Shown: in pieces, positions 31,837 to 39,900 of the stretch
Position numbering within the stretch: position 1 is the stretch's first letter
Layout of the letters: each line of letters begins with the position of its first letter
From: an uncultured Clostridia bacterium
Lineage (GTDB): Bacteria > Bacillota > Clostridia > Christensenellales > UBA1242
Length of the DNA: 50,666 bases
Assembly (NCBI GenBank): GCA_944350115.1
Contig: CALVNZ010000001.1
Coordinates: 285,378 to 336,043 of the forward strand
Direction: 5' to 3'
Program-made: the position numbers and the translations under genes
The notes under the pieces: generated by a model
The model's input: only the letters and a program-made list of their open reading frames with translations
What the model was told of the DNA's origin: nothing
The model's database searches: none

Positions 31837-32415
31837 ATGGCTTGGTGGTTAATTTTAATAATAGTGCTTGCAGGCGTAATAGTTTTGACAGCGGTGTCAA
31901 TTATTGCCTGGTGGATTGTCACATACAACAAATTTCAAACAATGGACAATGATATTGACGAAGCTTATTCGACAATGGATGTGTATATGAAAAAAAGATA
32001 TGATTTGATTCCAAATCTTGTTGAAACCGTAAAAGGCTATGCAAAGCACGAAAAGGAAGCTCTTGAAAATGTTATGAAAGCGAGATATTCATGTATGACG
32101 GCAGATTCACCTGCAGAAAAAGCAAAAAATGAAAATTGGCTTGCAGGGACGTTGAAATCTTTGTTTGCGGTTGCAGAAAACTATCCTGAATTAAAAGCAA
32201 ATCAAAATTTTACAGAACTTATGAATAATTTGCGCAACATAGAAAACGAAATCGCCACTTCGAGAAAATATTACAATGGGGCAGTGAAAGTTTACAATAA
32301 TTTAAGGGAAACTTTTCCATCCAACATAATTGCAAGACATTACAAATTTGAAGAAAAAATTATGTTTGTTATTGACAACGTAGAAGAAAGAGTTGCACCA
32401 AAGGTTAGTTTTTAA
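31837..32415 (+). CDS. lemA: LemA-family membrane protein
   Basis: The 192-residue protein has one N-terminal transmembrane helix (about 4-28) and a long helical domain with the LemA signature: YNKFQTMDNDIDEAYSTMDVYMKKRYDLIPNLVETVKGYAKHEKEALE, then NLRNIENEIATSRKYYNGAVKVYNNLRETFPSNIIA. LemA proteins are common, conserved four-helix proteins whose exact role remains unclear. AGGAGG gives ATG 31837. Often lemA is followed by an htpX or TPM-domain gene; here it stands alone and ends at a strong terminator. Confidence 0.94.
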   Translation: MAWWLILIIVLAGVIVLTAVSIIAWWIVTYNKFQTMDNDIDEAYSTMDVYMKKRYDLIPNLVETVKGYAKHEKEALENVMKARYSCMTADSPAEKAKNENWLAGTLKSLFAVAENYPELKANQNFTELMNNLRNIENEIATSRKYYNGAVKVYNNLRETFPSNIIARHYKFEEKIMFVIDNVEERVAPKVSF

Positions 32416-32420
32416 AAAAC

Positions 32421-32449
32421 AAAGCCCGCTTAATTGAGCGGGCTTTTTA
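32421..32449 (+). terminator. Intrinsic terminator after lemA
   Basis: AAAGCCCGCT (32421-32430) pairs with AGCGGGCTTT (32437-32446). The T run overlaps the -35 box of the tRNA-Leu promoter. Confidence 0.9.
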
Positions 32450-32478
32450 TTGACAAAAGCAGTTGTTTTAGATATAAT
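32450..32478 (+). promoter_or_regulatory. tRNA-Leu promoter, perfect consensus
   Basis: TTGACA (32450-32455), 17 nt, TATAAT (32473-32478). Confidence 0.9.
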
Positions 32479-32514
32479 TTTTAAAGTTTTCTACGCGCAT
32501 ATGAAAACGAGTGA

Positions 32515-32600
32515 GCAGGAGTGGCGAAATGGCAGACGCGCTGGCTTCAGGTGCCAGTGACCGCGAGGTCTTGTGGGTTCAACTCCCATCTCCTGCACCA
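32515..32600 (+). tRNA. tRNA-Leu (CAG)
   Basis: The 86-nt class II tRNA has acceptor GCAGGAG...CTCCTGC, encoded CCA, an anticodon stem CTGGC/GCCAG around the loop TTCAGGT (anticodon CAG), a long variable arm and a T arm GTGGGTTCAACTCCCAT. Its 3' 70 nt are repeated at 32741. Confidence 0.95.
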
Positions 32601-32696
32601 AAATAAAAACAAGTGTGTGGATGCCATTTCGCAAAAACGGGCTCCCGAAAATGCTTGTCATTTTTGGGCAAAGGAGCAAACGAGCGAAAATGCAAG

Positions 32697-32716
32697 CTTT
32701 TGCCGAAAGGCAAAAG
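32697..32716 (+). repeat. Hairpin with GAAA loop between tRNA-Leu copies
   Basis: CTTTTGCC and GGCAAAAG flank a GAAA tetraloop. It lies in the 140-bp, comparatively GC-rich spacer between tRNA-Leu and its partial copy. Nothing else recognisable is seen in that spacer. Confidence 0.5.
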
Positions 32717-32740
32717 GGCAAGAGCGAAGTTTGTGACGCA

Positions 32741-32810
32741 GGCAGACGCGCTGGCTTCAGGTGCCAGTGACCGCGAGGTCTTGTGGGTTCAACTCCCATC
32801 TCCTGCACCA
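32741..32810 (+). pseudogene. Partial duplicate of tRNA-Leu (3' 70 nt)
   Basis: From GGCAGACGCG to the terminal CCA the bases are identical to 32531-32600. The 5' acceptor strand and first half of the D arm are missing, so it cannot fold as a tRNA. Identity continues into the AAAATAAAAA beyond the CCA. Confidence 0.9.
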
Positions 32811-32812
32811 AA

Positions 32813-32843
32813 ATAAAAAAAACAAGTCTTTTCACTAGACTTG
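32813..32843 (-). terminator. tRNA-Ser terminator
   Basis: On the reverse strand CAAGTCT and AGACTTG form a stem followed by an eight-T run. On the plus strand it may also stop tRNA-Leu transcripts weakly. Confidence 0.75.
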
Positions 32844-32850
32844 CTATTCT

Positions 32851-32939
32851 TGGCGGAGGACACAGGATTCGAACCTGCGGACGCTGTTAACGTCAACGGT
32901 TTTCAAGACCGCCGCTTTAAACCACTCAGCCAATCCTCC
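32851..32939 (-). tRNA. tRNA-Ser (TGA)
   Basis: The reverse strand starts GGAGGATTGGCTGAGTGG, has anticodon TGA in the loop TCTTGAAAA, a long variable arm and an encoded GCCA end. 89 nt. Confidence 0.95.
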
Positions 32940-32948
32940 ATGCCTTAC

Positions 32949-32977
32949 ATTATACACAATTGTTTAAAATTAATCAA
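32949..32977 (-). promoter_or_regulatory. tRNA-Ser promoter
   Basis: Reverse strand TTGATT (32972-32977), 17 nt, TATAAT (32949-32954). Confidence 0.8.
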
Positions 32978-32990
32978 GAGAAAAACATAA

Positions 32991-33018
32991 AAAAAAGCGG
33001 AAAATTTTCCGCTTTTTT
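32991..33018. terminator. Terminator of the small membrane protein gene
   Basis: AAAAAAGCGGAAAA (32991-33004) and TTTTCCGCTTTTTT (33005-33018) form a perfect palindrome. Confidence 0.85.
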
Positions 33019-33028
33019 GTTTTTATTC

Positions 33029-33343
33029 TTATTGTAAAACAAGTGGAACAATGATGCCGGCGATAATAATCAATAGGCAAACGAAATAAAGAACTTTCCA
33101 AACAGCTGGTTTTGGTCTAACATAACGCCAAGCCAAAATAGCAACAATTATTATCATTGCAGCAGCAGCTATTCCTTGCAATGCTGAAACCGCAACAGAA
33201 GAAACCCCACATGCAGAAAGAATTAAAGCAACGGCGTATAAAATTGTTGCAGCAACTATAAGCCAAAAAGAAATTTTGTTTAATCCCCACATTCCTTTTG
33301 AAGATGATGAACTTGAAGATGATTTTTTTGTTGTTTTTGCCAT
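33029..33343 (-). CDS. Small three-helix membrane protein with Ser-rich N-terminus
   Basis: The 104-residue protein starts with MAKTTKK, a run of eight Ser and then KGMWGLNK, followed by three predicted membrane helices (about 27-47, 50-72 and 84-103). ATG 33343 is chosen because GGAGG lies 8 nt upstream; the longer frame from 33370 would begin before that ribosome site. It stands alone on the reverse strand and ends at a palindromic terminator. No family recognised and no function assigned. Confidence 0.78.
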   Translation of the reverse strand: MAKTTKKSSSSSSSSKGMWGLNKISFWLIVAATILYAVALILSACGVSSVAVSALQGIAAAAMIIIVAILAWRYVRPKPAVWKVLYFVCLLIIIAGIIVPLVLQ

Positions 33344-33479
33344 TTCATTTCCCTCCTTTTTAAATATCATACTACCCTAAAAAATTTATGTCAATTATTT
33401 TAAAAAGGTTAAAAATAAATATTTTTTAATTTATATGTTTGTGTCGCATTTTTTTCAAAAAACGACAAAAAATAGAATT

Positions 33480-34319
33480 ATGAAAAAAATTTGTGTTTTG
33501 TTGTTAACTATTTTATTGTTGTTGGGTTTTGCATTGTCACATCAAAACATTGTTGTTCGTGCAGACAGCGAAATTGTTGATGTTCCAATAATCATGTATC
33601 ATTCGATATTAAAATCTCGCTCAGGACAATACATAATTTCGCCGGACAAACTCAAAGAAGATTTGTTATGGCTGAAAAATCATGGGTACGAAAGCGTTTT
33701 TGTTTCAGACCTAATTGATTTTTGTGAGGGGAAAAAAGATTTGCCACAAAAACCAGTGGTGATCACTTTTGATGACGGGCACTATAACAATTATTACTAT
33801 GCGAAACCAATTTTTGAAGAATTAAAATTTAAAGCGACAATAAATATTGTAGGAACATATTCAGAATTTAGCACAACAAGTGGGGATTTTGACAATCCTA
33901 ATTATTCTCACTTAACTTGGGGAGAAATAAAGGCTTTGCAACAAAATGAGTTTTTTGAAATCGGCAATCATACTTATAACATGCACAACTTAAAACCAAG
34001 ATATGGGATAGGCAAAAAAACTGAAGAAGATTTTGAAACTTATAAAGAAAATTTAACTAAGGATGTCACAAAACTCGAAAACTGTTTCAAAGACAAATGT
34101 GGCTTTACCACAAAAATATTTGCATATCCTTTTGGTAAATATTCCGAAGAAAGTTATGAAATATTGTCAGGACTTGGATTTAAAGCTTTTTTGACTTGTA
34201 ATGAAGGCATAAATCATTTAAAAAAAGGTGATGAAAGCAAATTAAAAACTTTGTATCGCTACAATAGGTCTGGATTAATTTCGACAGAGGAGTTTTTCAA
34301 GCACGTAGGACTTAAATAA
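33480..34319 (+). CDS. Secreted polysaccharide deacetylase
   Basis: The 279-residue protein has a signal peptide (MKKICVLLLTILLLLGFALS, cleaved around residue 30) and a NodB-type deacetylase domain: VPIIMYHSI, VITFDDGHYNNY (catalytic and metal Asp pair), EIGNHTYNMH (metal His), and AYPFGKYSEESY. It should remove acetyl groups from N-acetylglucosamine or N-acetylmuramic residues of wall or surface polysaccharide. The start is uncertain: no ribosome site precedes ATG 33480, and an in-frame ATG at 33435 would add 15 residues before the signal peptide. Confidence 0.9.
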   Translation: MKKICVLLLTILLLLGFALSHQNIVVRADSEIVDVPIIMYHSILKSRSGQYIISPDKLKEDLLWLKNHGYESVFVSDLIDFCEGKKDLPQKPVVITFDDGHYNNYYYAKPIFEELKFKATINIVGTYSEFSTTSGDFDNPNYSHLTWGEIKALQQNEFFEIGNHTYNMHNLKPRYGIGKKTEEDFETYKENLTKDVTKLENCFKDKCGFTTKIFAYPFGKYSEESYEILSGLGFKAFLTCNEGINHLKKGDESKLKTLYRYNRSGLISTEEFFKHVGLK

Positions 34320-34322
34320 AAA

Positions 34323-34350
34323 CTTTACGATAATGCGTAAAGCTTTTTTA
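34323..34350 (+). terminator. Intrinsic terminator
   Basis: CTTTACG (34323-34329) pairs with CGTAAAG (34336-34342), followed by CTTTTTTA. Confidence 0.8.
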
Positions 34351-34392
34351 TTTTTTTTAATTTGTGTTATAATCAATTAAAATAAAAAAGTT

Positions 34393-34409
34393 AAACAATA
34401 TTATTGTTT
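34393..34409. promoter_or_regulatory. Inverted repeat upstream of the LOG gene
   Basis: AAACAATA-T-TATTGTTT is a perfect inverted repeat about 20 bp downstream of a TATAAT (34369-34374), i.e. in the 5' leader. It could be an operator or leader hairpin. Confidence 0.35.
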
Positions 34410-34447
34410 TGCTGTTTTACATATAAATATATATAAAAGGGCGGTTG

Positions 34448-34999
34448 ATGAAAAAGAAAATATTTATGGCATGTGGTATGAAATTGCCAAACGACAAAGA
34501 TTTGATTGAAGATATAAAAAAAATTGCAAAATATGTTGCACTTTCTGGTTGGACAATTGCGCAAGGCGGTTCATCAGAAGGTATAATGGGGCTTGTTGTA
34601 GATGAGTTTTCTAAATATTCAAATGATATATACATGATTGTGCCAAAAAAGTTTAGAAAAGATTTACCGTCTTTAACATTTAAAGAATTGATGATGGTTG
34701 AAGATGAAGCGGCAAGACTCGTTAACATCAAAAATCAATGTGAAACTATTGTCGTTTTACCTGGTGGATCGGGAACGGTTGAAGAGTTTATGTATTTGGT
34801 GGAAACAAAAAAATATCATGAACATGATCGTGATGTTTTGGTTTTCAATTACAAAGGCTTTTTTAACAATTTATTTAAACAACTTGAAAAATGTGAAGAA
34901 ATGGGTTTTTTAAATCCAGGTGCATTAAAATATGAAGTGGCAGGAACGGTTGAAGATTTAATTCATCTTATAGATTTAGCTAAGCATGATAAAAAATAG
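34448..34999 (+). CDS. LOG-family nucleotide phosphoribohydrolase-like protein
   Basis: The 183-residue Rossmann-fold protein shows the LOG family motif PGGSGTVEEFMY (about residues 100-111), and the nucleotide-binding GG..GIMGLV near residues 40-50. LOG enzymes hydrolyse nucleoside 5'-monophosphates (for example cytokinin or purine nucleotides) to free base and ribose-5-phosphate. The precise substrate in this bacterium is unknown. ATG 34448, right after an in-frame TTG, has GGGCGG upstream. It overlaps the next gene by 14 nt, indicating coupling to the DNA glycosylase; the pairing may suggest nucleotide or base salvage and repair. Confidence 0.88.
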   Translation: MKKKIFMACGMKLPNDKDLIEDIKKIAKYVALSGWTIAQGGSSEGIMGLVVDEFSKYSNDIYMIVPKKFRKDLPSLTFKELMMVEDEAARLVNIKNQCETIVVLPGGSGTVEEFMYLVETKKYHEHDRDVLVFNYKGFFNNLFKQLEKCEEMGFLNPGALKYEVAGTVEDLIHLIDLAKHDKK

Positions 35000-35504
35000 G
35001 CTGGGGAAGAACTTTTTTGAAAATGACGCAGAAAATGTTGCCAAAGGTTTGCTTGGCAATTTTTTGTGTGTCAATGATGGAAAAAGCGTTAAAAAAATAA
35101 AAATTTTAGAAACAGAAGCTTATTTTGATGAAAAAGATTCTGCTAGTCACGCAAGATTTGGAAAAACAAAAAGATCGTCTAGGATGTGGGGCAAGGCAGG
35201 CGATGTTTATGTTTATTTAAACTATGGTTTGCATTTTATGTTAAACTTTGTTACAGGAAAAGAGGGCGAAGCGCAAGCGGTTCTAATTAGGGCGGTAGAA
35301 GGCTTTGATGGCCCAGGTAAATTAACAAAGTTTTTAAAAATAGATTATGGGTTTAAAGATGAGAACGCTGTTGACAGCAAAAAAATTTGGGTGGAGCGGA
35401 ATAAGAATTTAAATAAATTTGAATTTTTTAGTTTACCTAGAAAAGGAATAGATTTTGCTAACAAATCAGATAAAGAAAAAAAATTAAGATTTTTAATAAA
35501 ATAA
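34986..35504 (+). CDS. 3-methyladenine DNA glycosylase (AAG/MPG family)
   Basis: The 172-residue protein matches AAG-type alkylbase DNA glycosylases. The opening is NRLGKNFFENDAENVAKGLLGNFL, the catalytic Glu is in ILETEAYFD, and DSASHARFGKTKRSSRMWGKAGDVYVYLNYGLHFMLNFVT carries the base-flipping Tyr and pocket residues. It should excise alkylated purines and hypoxanthine. It is shorter than usual (about 190-200), with a shortened C-terminal part after GPGKLTKFLKI. ATG 34986 overlaps the LOG gene. An AT-only hairpin follows at 35504-35550. Confidence 0.9.
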   Translation: MIKNRLGKNFFENDAENVAKGLLGNFLCVNDGKSVKKIKILETEAYFDEKDSASHARFGKTKRSSRMWGKAGDVYVYLNYGLHFMLNFVTGKEGEAQAVLIRAVEGFDGPGKLTKFLKIDYGFKDENAVDSKKIWVERNKNLNKFEFFSLPRKGIDFANKSDKEKKLRFLIK

Positions 35505-35550
35505 AAAAATATTAAAATAATCAAAAAATTATGAAAATTTTAATATTTTT
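35504..35550. terminator. AT-only hairpin, probable bidirectional terminator
   Basis: AAAAAATATTAAAAT (35504-35518) pairs with ATTTTAATATTTTT (35537-35550) and is followed by T runs. There are no G-C pairs, so it is weaker than the other terminators. Confidence 0.5.
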
Positions 35551-35583
35551 TTTATTTTTTTTAATTTTTAACAATTTTTTTTA

Positions 35584-36645
35584 TTAATTTTTATTATCAA
35601 ATTTTTTTCGATAATTAATTCCCATTGCAGATTTAATTTTTTCCATGGTTTTATTTGCGATTAAATTAGCTTGGTCTGATCCTTTAAACAACATTTCAAA
35701 TATTTTTTCAGGATTTTTTTCAAATATTTTTCTGCGCATTCTTATCGGTGCTAATAATTCTTGTAAAACATTATTTAAAAATAATTTAATTTTGACATCG
35801 CCAAGTCCACCGCGTTTATAATGATCTTTTAATTCTTCTAAATTTTTGTATTCAGGCATATATTTTTCAAAAGAATCTGGGGTTATGAATGCGTCTAAAT
35901 ATTCAAAAACAACATTTCCTTCAATTTTTCCCGGATCTGAAATTTTTATGTGGTCCGGATCAGTGTACATACTCATAACTTTTTCTTTTATAGTTTTTTC
36001 ATCGTCACTTAAATAAATGCAATTTCCAAGAGACTTGCTCATTTTTCCTTTGCCGTCAATTCCCACAAGCCTTGCTTGTGATTTTTGCTTTGGAATTATT
36101 GCATCTGGCATAACCAAAACATCTCCATAAGTGGTGTTAAAAGTTTTCACAATTTCTCTTGCCTGTTCGATTACAGGCAATTGATCTTCTCCGACAGGAA
36201 TAATGTTTGCATTAAATGCAGTTATATCAGCAGTTTGGCTGATTGGGTAAGTGAGAAAACCAACAGGTATGTTTTCACCAAAACCTCTAAATTTTATTTC
36301 TTCTTTCACGGTTGGGTTGCGTTTTAATCGCGAAAGATTAACTAAATTCATATAATAAAAAGTCATTTCGGTCAAAGCTGGCACTTCTGACTGTATAAAA
36401 ATGCAAATTTTGTTTGGGTCGAGACCGCAAGCTAGATAATCTAATGCAACTTCTAAAATGTTTTCCCGCACTTTTTGAACGTTTTTAGCATTATCTGTTA
36501 AGGCTTGTGCATCGGCAATCATTACATAAAATTCATCATAATTTCCTGCGTTTTGCATTTCAACCCTTGATTTAAGTGTGCCTATATAATGCCCCAAGTG
36601 CAATTTGCCGGTTGGTCTATCAGCTGTCAATATAACTTTTTTCAT
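35584..36645 (-). CDS. trpS: Tryptophanyl-tRNA synthetase
   Basis: The 353-residue class I enzyme charges tRNA-Trp. The HIGH-type motif is RPTGKLHLGHYIG (residues 10-22), and the KMSKS motif is GKMSKSLGN (about 200-208). QTADITAFNANIIPVGEDQ is typical of the family. Length is slightly above the usual 330-340. GAGGT lies upstream of ATG 36645. The promoter (36663-36691) is close, leaving a leader of only about 10 nt, too short for a T-box riboswitch, which controls trpS in many Bacillota. Confidence 0.96.
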   Translation of the reverse strand: MKKVILTADRPTGKLHLGHYIGTLKSRVEMQNAGNYDEFYVMIADAQALTDNAKNVQKVRENILEVALDYLACGLDPNKICIFIQSEVPALTEMTFYYMNLVNLSRLKRNPTVKEEIKFRGFGENIPVGFLTYPISQTADITAFNANIIPVGEDQLPVIEQAREIVKTFNTTYGDVLVMPDAIIPKQKSQARLVGIDGKGKMSKSLGNCIYLSDDEKTIKEKVMSMYTDPDHIKISDPGKIEGNVVFEYLDAFITPDSFEKYMPEYKNLEELKDHYKRGGLGDVKIKLFLNNVLQELLAPIRMRRKIFEKNPEKIFEMLFKGSDQANLIANKTMEKIKSAMGINYRKKFDNKN

Positions 36646-36662
36646 GTTTACCTCTTACAGCA

Positions 36663-36691
36663 AAAATAACACAAAATTGTTGCGATGTCAA
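36663..36691 (-). promoter_or_regulatory. trpS promoter
   Basis: Reverse strand TTGACA (36686-36691), 17 nt, TATTTT (36663-36668). Confidence 0.65.
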
Positions 36692-36884
36692 ATAATTATG
36701 AAAAAAATAATAAAAAAATCAAAAAAAACAGAAAAAATAGCGTAAAAAAACTGAATTATTAATTTGCACAACAAATTTTTTAGCATTTTAAAACAAAGAA
36801 ATAAATTATTTTTTACAACAAAAATTTTTAAAATTTTTTTAAAGAATATTTTTTGAATAAAAAAAGAAAAAAAGGTCGAAATAT

Positions 36885-36914
36885 TTGGTTAAAATTTTCT
36901 CGTTGTGCTATACT
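36885..36914 (+). promoter_or_regulatory. Promoter of the giant surface protein gene
   Basis: TTGGTT (36885-36890, weak) and TATACT (36909-36914), spaced 18 nt. A perfect inverted repeat, ACTTAC-TTT-GTAAGT (36912-36926), covers the predicted start of transcription. AAGGAG (36951-36956) sits before the ATG. Confidence 0.55.
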
Positions 36915-36963
36915 TACTTTGTAAGTAATCTTAAAAAAAAGATTTAGCGTAAGGAGATTTGTT

Positions 36964-39900
36964 ATGTCCAAAACAAAGAAAATCACAAGTATTGCTTTTG
37001 CAATCATATTCGCATTTTTAACTTGCGGAATAGGGTTGTTAACATTTTTGCCAAGTTATTTTAATGGCAAACTTGCCGAAGACAAAGCGACAACAAAGGC
37101 GGCGGTAGATATTTCAGGGCCGATCGAAAATTCTGGACTTGCGACAGAAGTTTATAATGGACAAACTTTTTACATGATTTCAACAGAAGATGAATTTGCT
37201 TCTGTTGCTTATGCTATTTCTTACTCAAACAAAACTGATTGGGCGAGTGCGAACTATGCTCTTGCAAATGACATCAACTTACAATCAAAGCTTTGGACGC
37301 CTATTGGAACAGAAACAAATCCTTTCACTGGTAAGTTTAATGGTAACGGTTACACAATAACAGGCGTGATGGTTCCTATGTCGGCTTCAGTAGATCAAAA
37401 CTATTTTGGTCTCTTTGGTAAAGTTGTTGGCGCAACGCTTTATGACGTCGTTATTGGAGAATTTACATATTCTTATCAAGGTGATGTAATGCCTCCTTAT
37501 TCAGGAAGACTTGCTGGTTATGTTGAAAATACAAGACTTGTGGATATTTATGATTTAGCTTATGTGAGATTCCCAGAGATATTGGCAACAGAACTTAAAA
37601 CTTTTGGATACATTTCAACTGGAACAACAATGTACGCTGGCGACACTTTTACAAGCAAAGGCAAAGTTTATTCTCCAGCAAACTATAATTCAAATTTAGG
37701 ATCAGTTCAATTTAACTGGGCGGGAATTTCTGGTGAGCCAAACATTGTTGGAAAGAGCATTTACGTTGTTAATGACGGCGTTGGCAAAATGTATTTATTT
37801 GAGGACGAATCAAAGCAAGACATTGGCAGTTATAAAATTTTAGTTGAAGGAACATCGGTCGTTGATCCATTAACAAGAGGAGTATACTCAAATAATTATA
37901 GAGATGAACTTCCTAAAGAAGCCGGATCACTTGGGTTAACAGATGGCGATGTTGTAATTGAAGGTTCAACATTGGGCAAAAAGATGATGGGCTTTAAAAA
38001 CGGAATGGACAAGTCTGAAAATCCAACATATTATCAAAACATTAATGAATATTTAAATGGCGGGGATGGTAAGCCAGCAGCAAGCACAGATTACAACTTT
38101 GTTGTTGCTGATTGGAAAGATCTTTCTTACAATTTGACCATTCATGCTGGTTATAACAGTACTTCTGGGGAAGAAGTCGTTATTCCAATTAATGATGTGC
38201 TTTATGGCGACACTTGGGCAAACGTTATCGCTCAAATTTCAAGAAGTGGTTACACTTTGAAAAAATTGACAGAAACAAAAGGCGGAACTGATGCTGTTTA
38301 TGAAGCTGAAATAGTTTGGGACGAAAACTATATTAACAAGACTGTTACGCCAACTTATCCAAAAGGAAGCAATGTTACTCAATGGGACGAAGCAGGTCAA
38401 AATGTTTTAAACATCGATCTTTACGCTGAATGGCAGGGCGAACCAGTCAACACACTTGTCAAATTCCAAAACACCAACGACGCTGGCGCAAGTTTGGACG
38501 CAATGAACAATTTGAGTGTTGTTTATGCTGATCCAGAGGTAGGAAAAATAACAATTTCTGAATATGGTTCTGTTAATGGCGAATACACATTTAAAGCTGT
38601 TGCAAATGAAGAATTGAATTTTAGTTTCAAACTTGACAATGGTTATGTCGTTTCAGACAATGGAGTGTCAATCACTGGCGGTGTTGATTCCGTGTCGGGA
38701 GATGCGCCTATAATTTCTTATTCTTATAGTGAAGATACTAAAATACATACTATCAATGTTAAAGGTATAGTTGCAGAAGACGCACAAATCACGATTGAAA
38801 TTGAAAGGGAAGAAATTGCAATTCCTGTTACGGCACAACACTTTAACCTTTCTTTGAGCGGGCATGACAGCGCAACAACTTCAATTTCTACAACGGGCGA
38901 CGGACAATACACAATCACAACCAAGATTGGAGAAAGTTTCAATCTTGTAGCGACTGCAACAGGCAACTATGAATTTGACACTTATCAAGTCAACGGCTTA
39001 ACACAAGTTAATGCTCCAACAGGTGACACAGGGGCTGAAAAAACTTTTGCAATCACTGTTGAAACTTTCAATAACCCAAGCATTGTGATTTCGGCAAAAG
39101 AGAGATTGTTCACAGCATCAATTGATTTTGTTTATGATATATACAACACCGATGGTAACGCAAAACCTGGCACGATTTCAATTCAGTGTGGCGAACAGGT
39201 CGTTTCAACTGGCGAAGATGCTTCTTGGAGCAATTTGATGGTGAACGATCCTGTTGTGATCACGGTGACGAATAATGAATATTATGTTATAAACGATTTA
39301 ACTGTTTCTGGCGGAAGTGCGGTTTTAAACAGAACTAGCGACACAACTTGGGAACTTACTGGTGTTGTTGGAGGAGAAACATACACAATTACAGCAAATT
39401 TTGATAAAGTTCAATACACTGCAACTTACACTGGTGGATTTGCGTTCTCAGGAAATAGTCCAACACCAATTTTAGATGCAGAAGGAAGCCCTGTTGATGA
39501 CGCTTCGCAAATCATCACTTTTGGCGGAAAGACCTCCTATATTTATGGAGAAGAATTAACACTTTCTTTTGATTTGATTTCACAATATTATGAATTTGTT
39601 GGTTGGTATTATTCAAATGGCGTGCTTATTTCAAGTGATCCAGATTCTACTTTGACAGCACCAGCTTCGAATTTAAATATTTATGGTGTGATTAAGGGTA
39701 AAACAGCAACCGTTACAATCAACACGGGAACTTATTATGAACTTGCTGACGAAATTAAAAATGCGAACAAAAACCTTGTGACTGTTTCAAATGGTGTCAG
39801 CACAATCACATTCACTTACGCTCAACCAAACAGCGGAGCATTTAGTTTGCAAACACTTGCAGGTTATGGCGTTTCAAGAGTTTTGATTGGGCCGTCAAGT

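Larger units (their letters stand above)
36646..36963. other. Very AT-rich divergent intergenic region
   Basis: The 318 bp between trpS and the giant gene hold the trpS promoter on the left, long A/T tracts in the middle (likely curved DNA), and on the right a 0A-like GGTCGAA (36874-36880, one mismatch to TGTCGAA) and the giant gene's promoter. No gene seen. Confidence 0.6.

Noticed and set aside
31712-31900. Reverse-strand frame across the lemA promoter and start
   Set aside because: It overlaps a clear ribosome site and the conserved start of LemA, and has no ribosome site of its own.
32491-32835. Reverse-strand open frame with repeated MGVEPTRPRGHWHLKPARLP
   Set aside because: This is the well-known false translation of tRNA-Leu; it appears twice because the tRNA 3' part is duplicated. 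The plus-strand frames here are equally spurious.
36646-36963. T-box riboswitch or other leader RNA for trpS
   Set aside because: The promoter lies about 18 nt from the start codon, leaving no room, and no T-box motif is visible.
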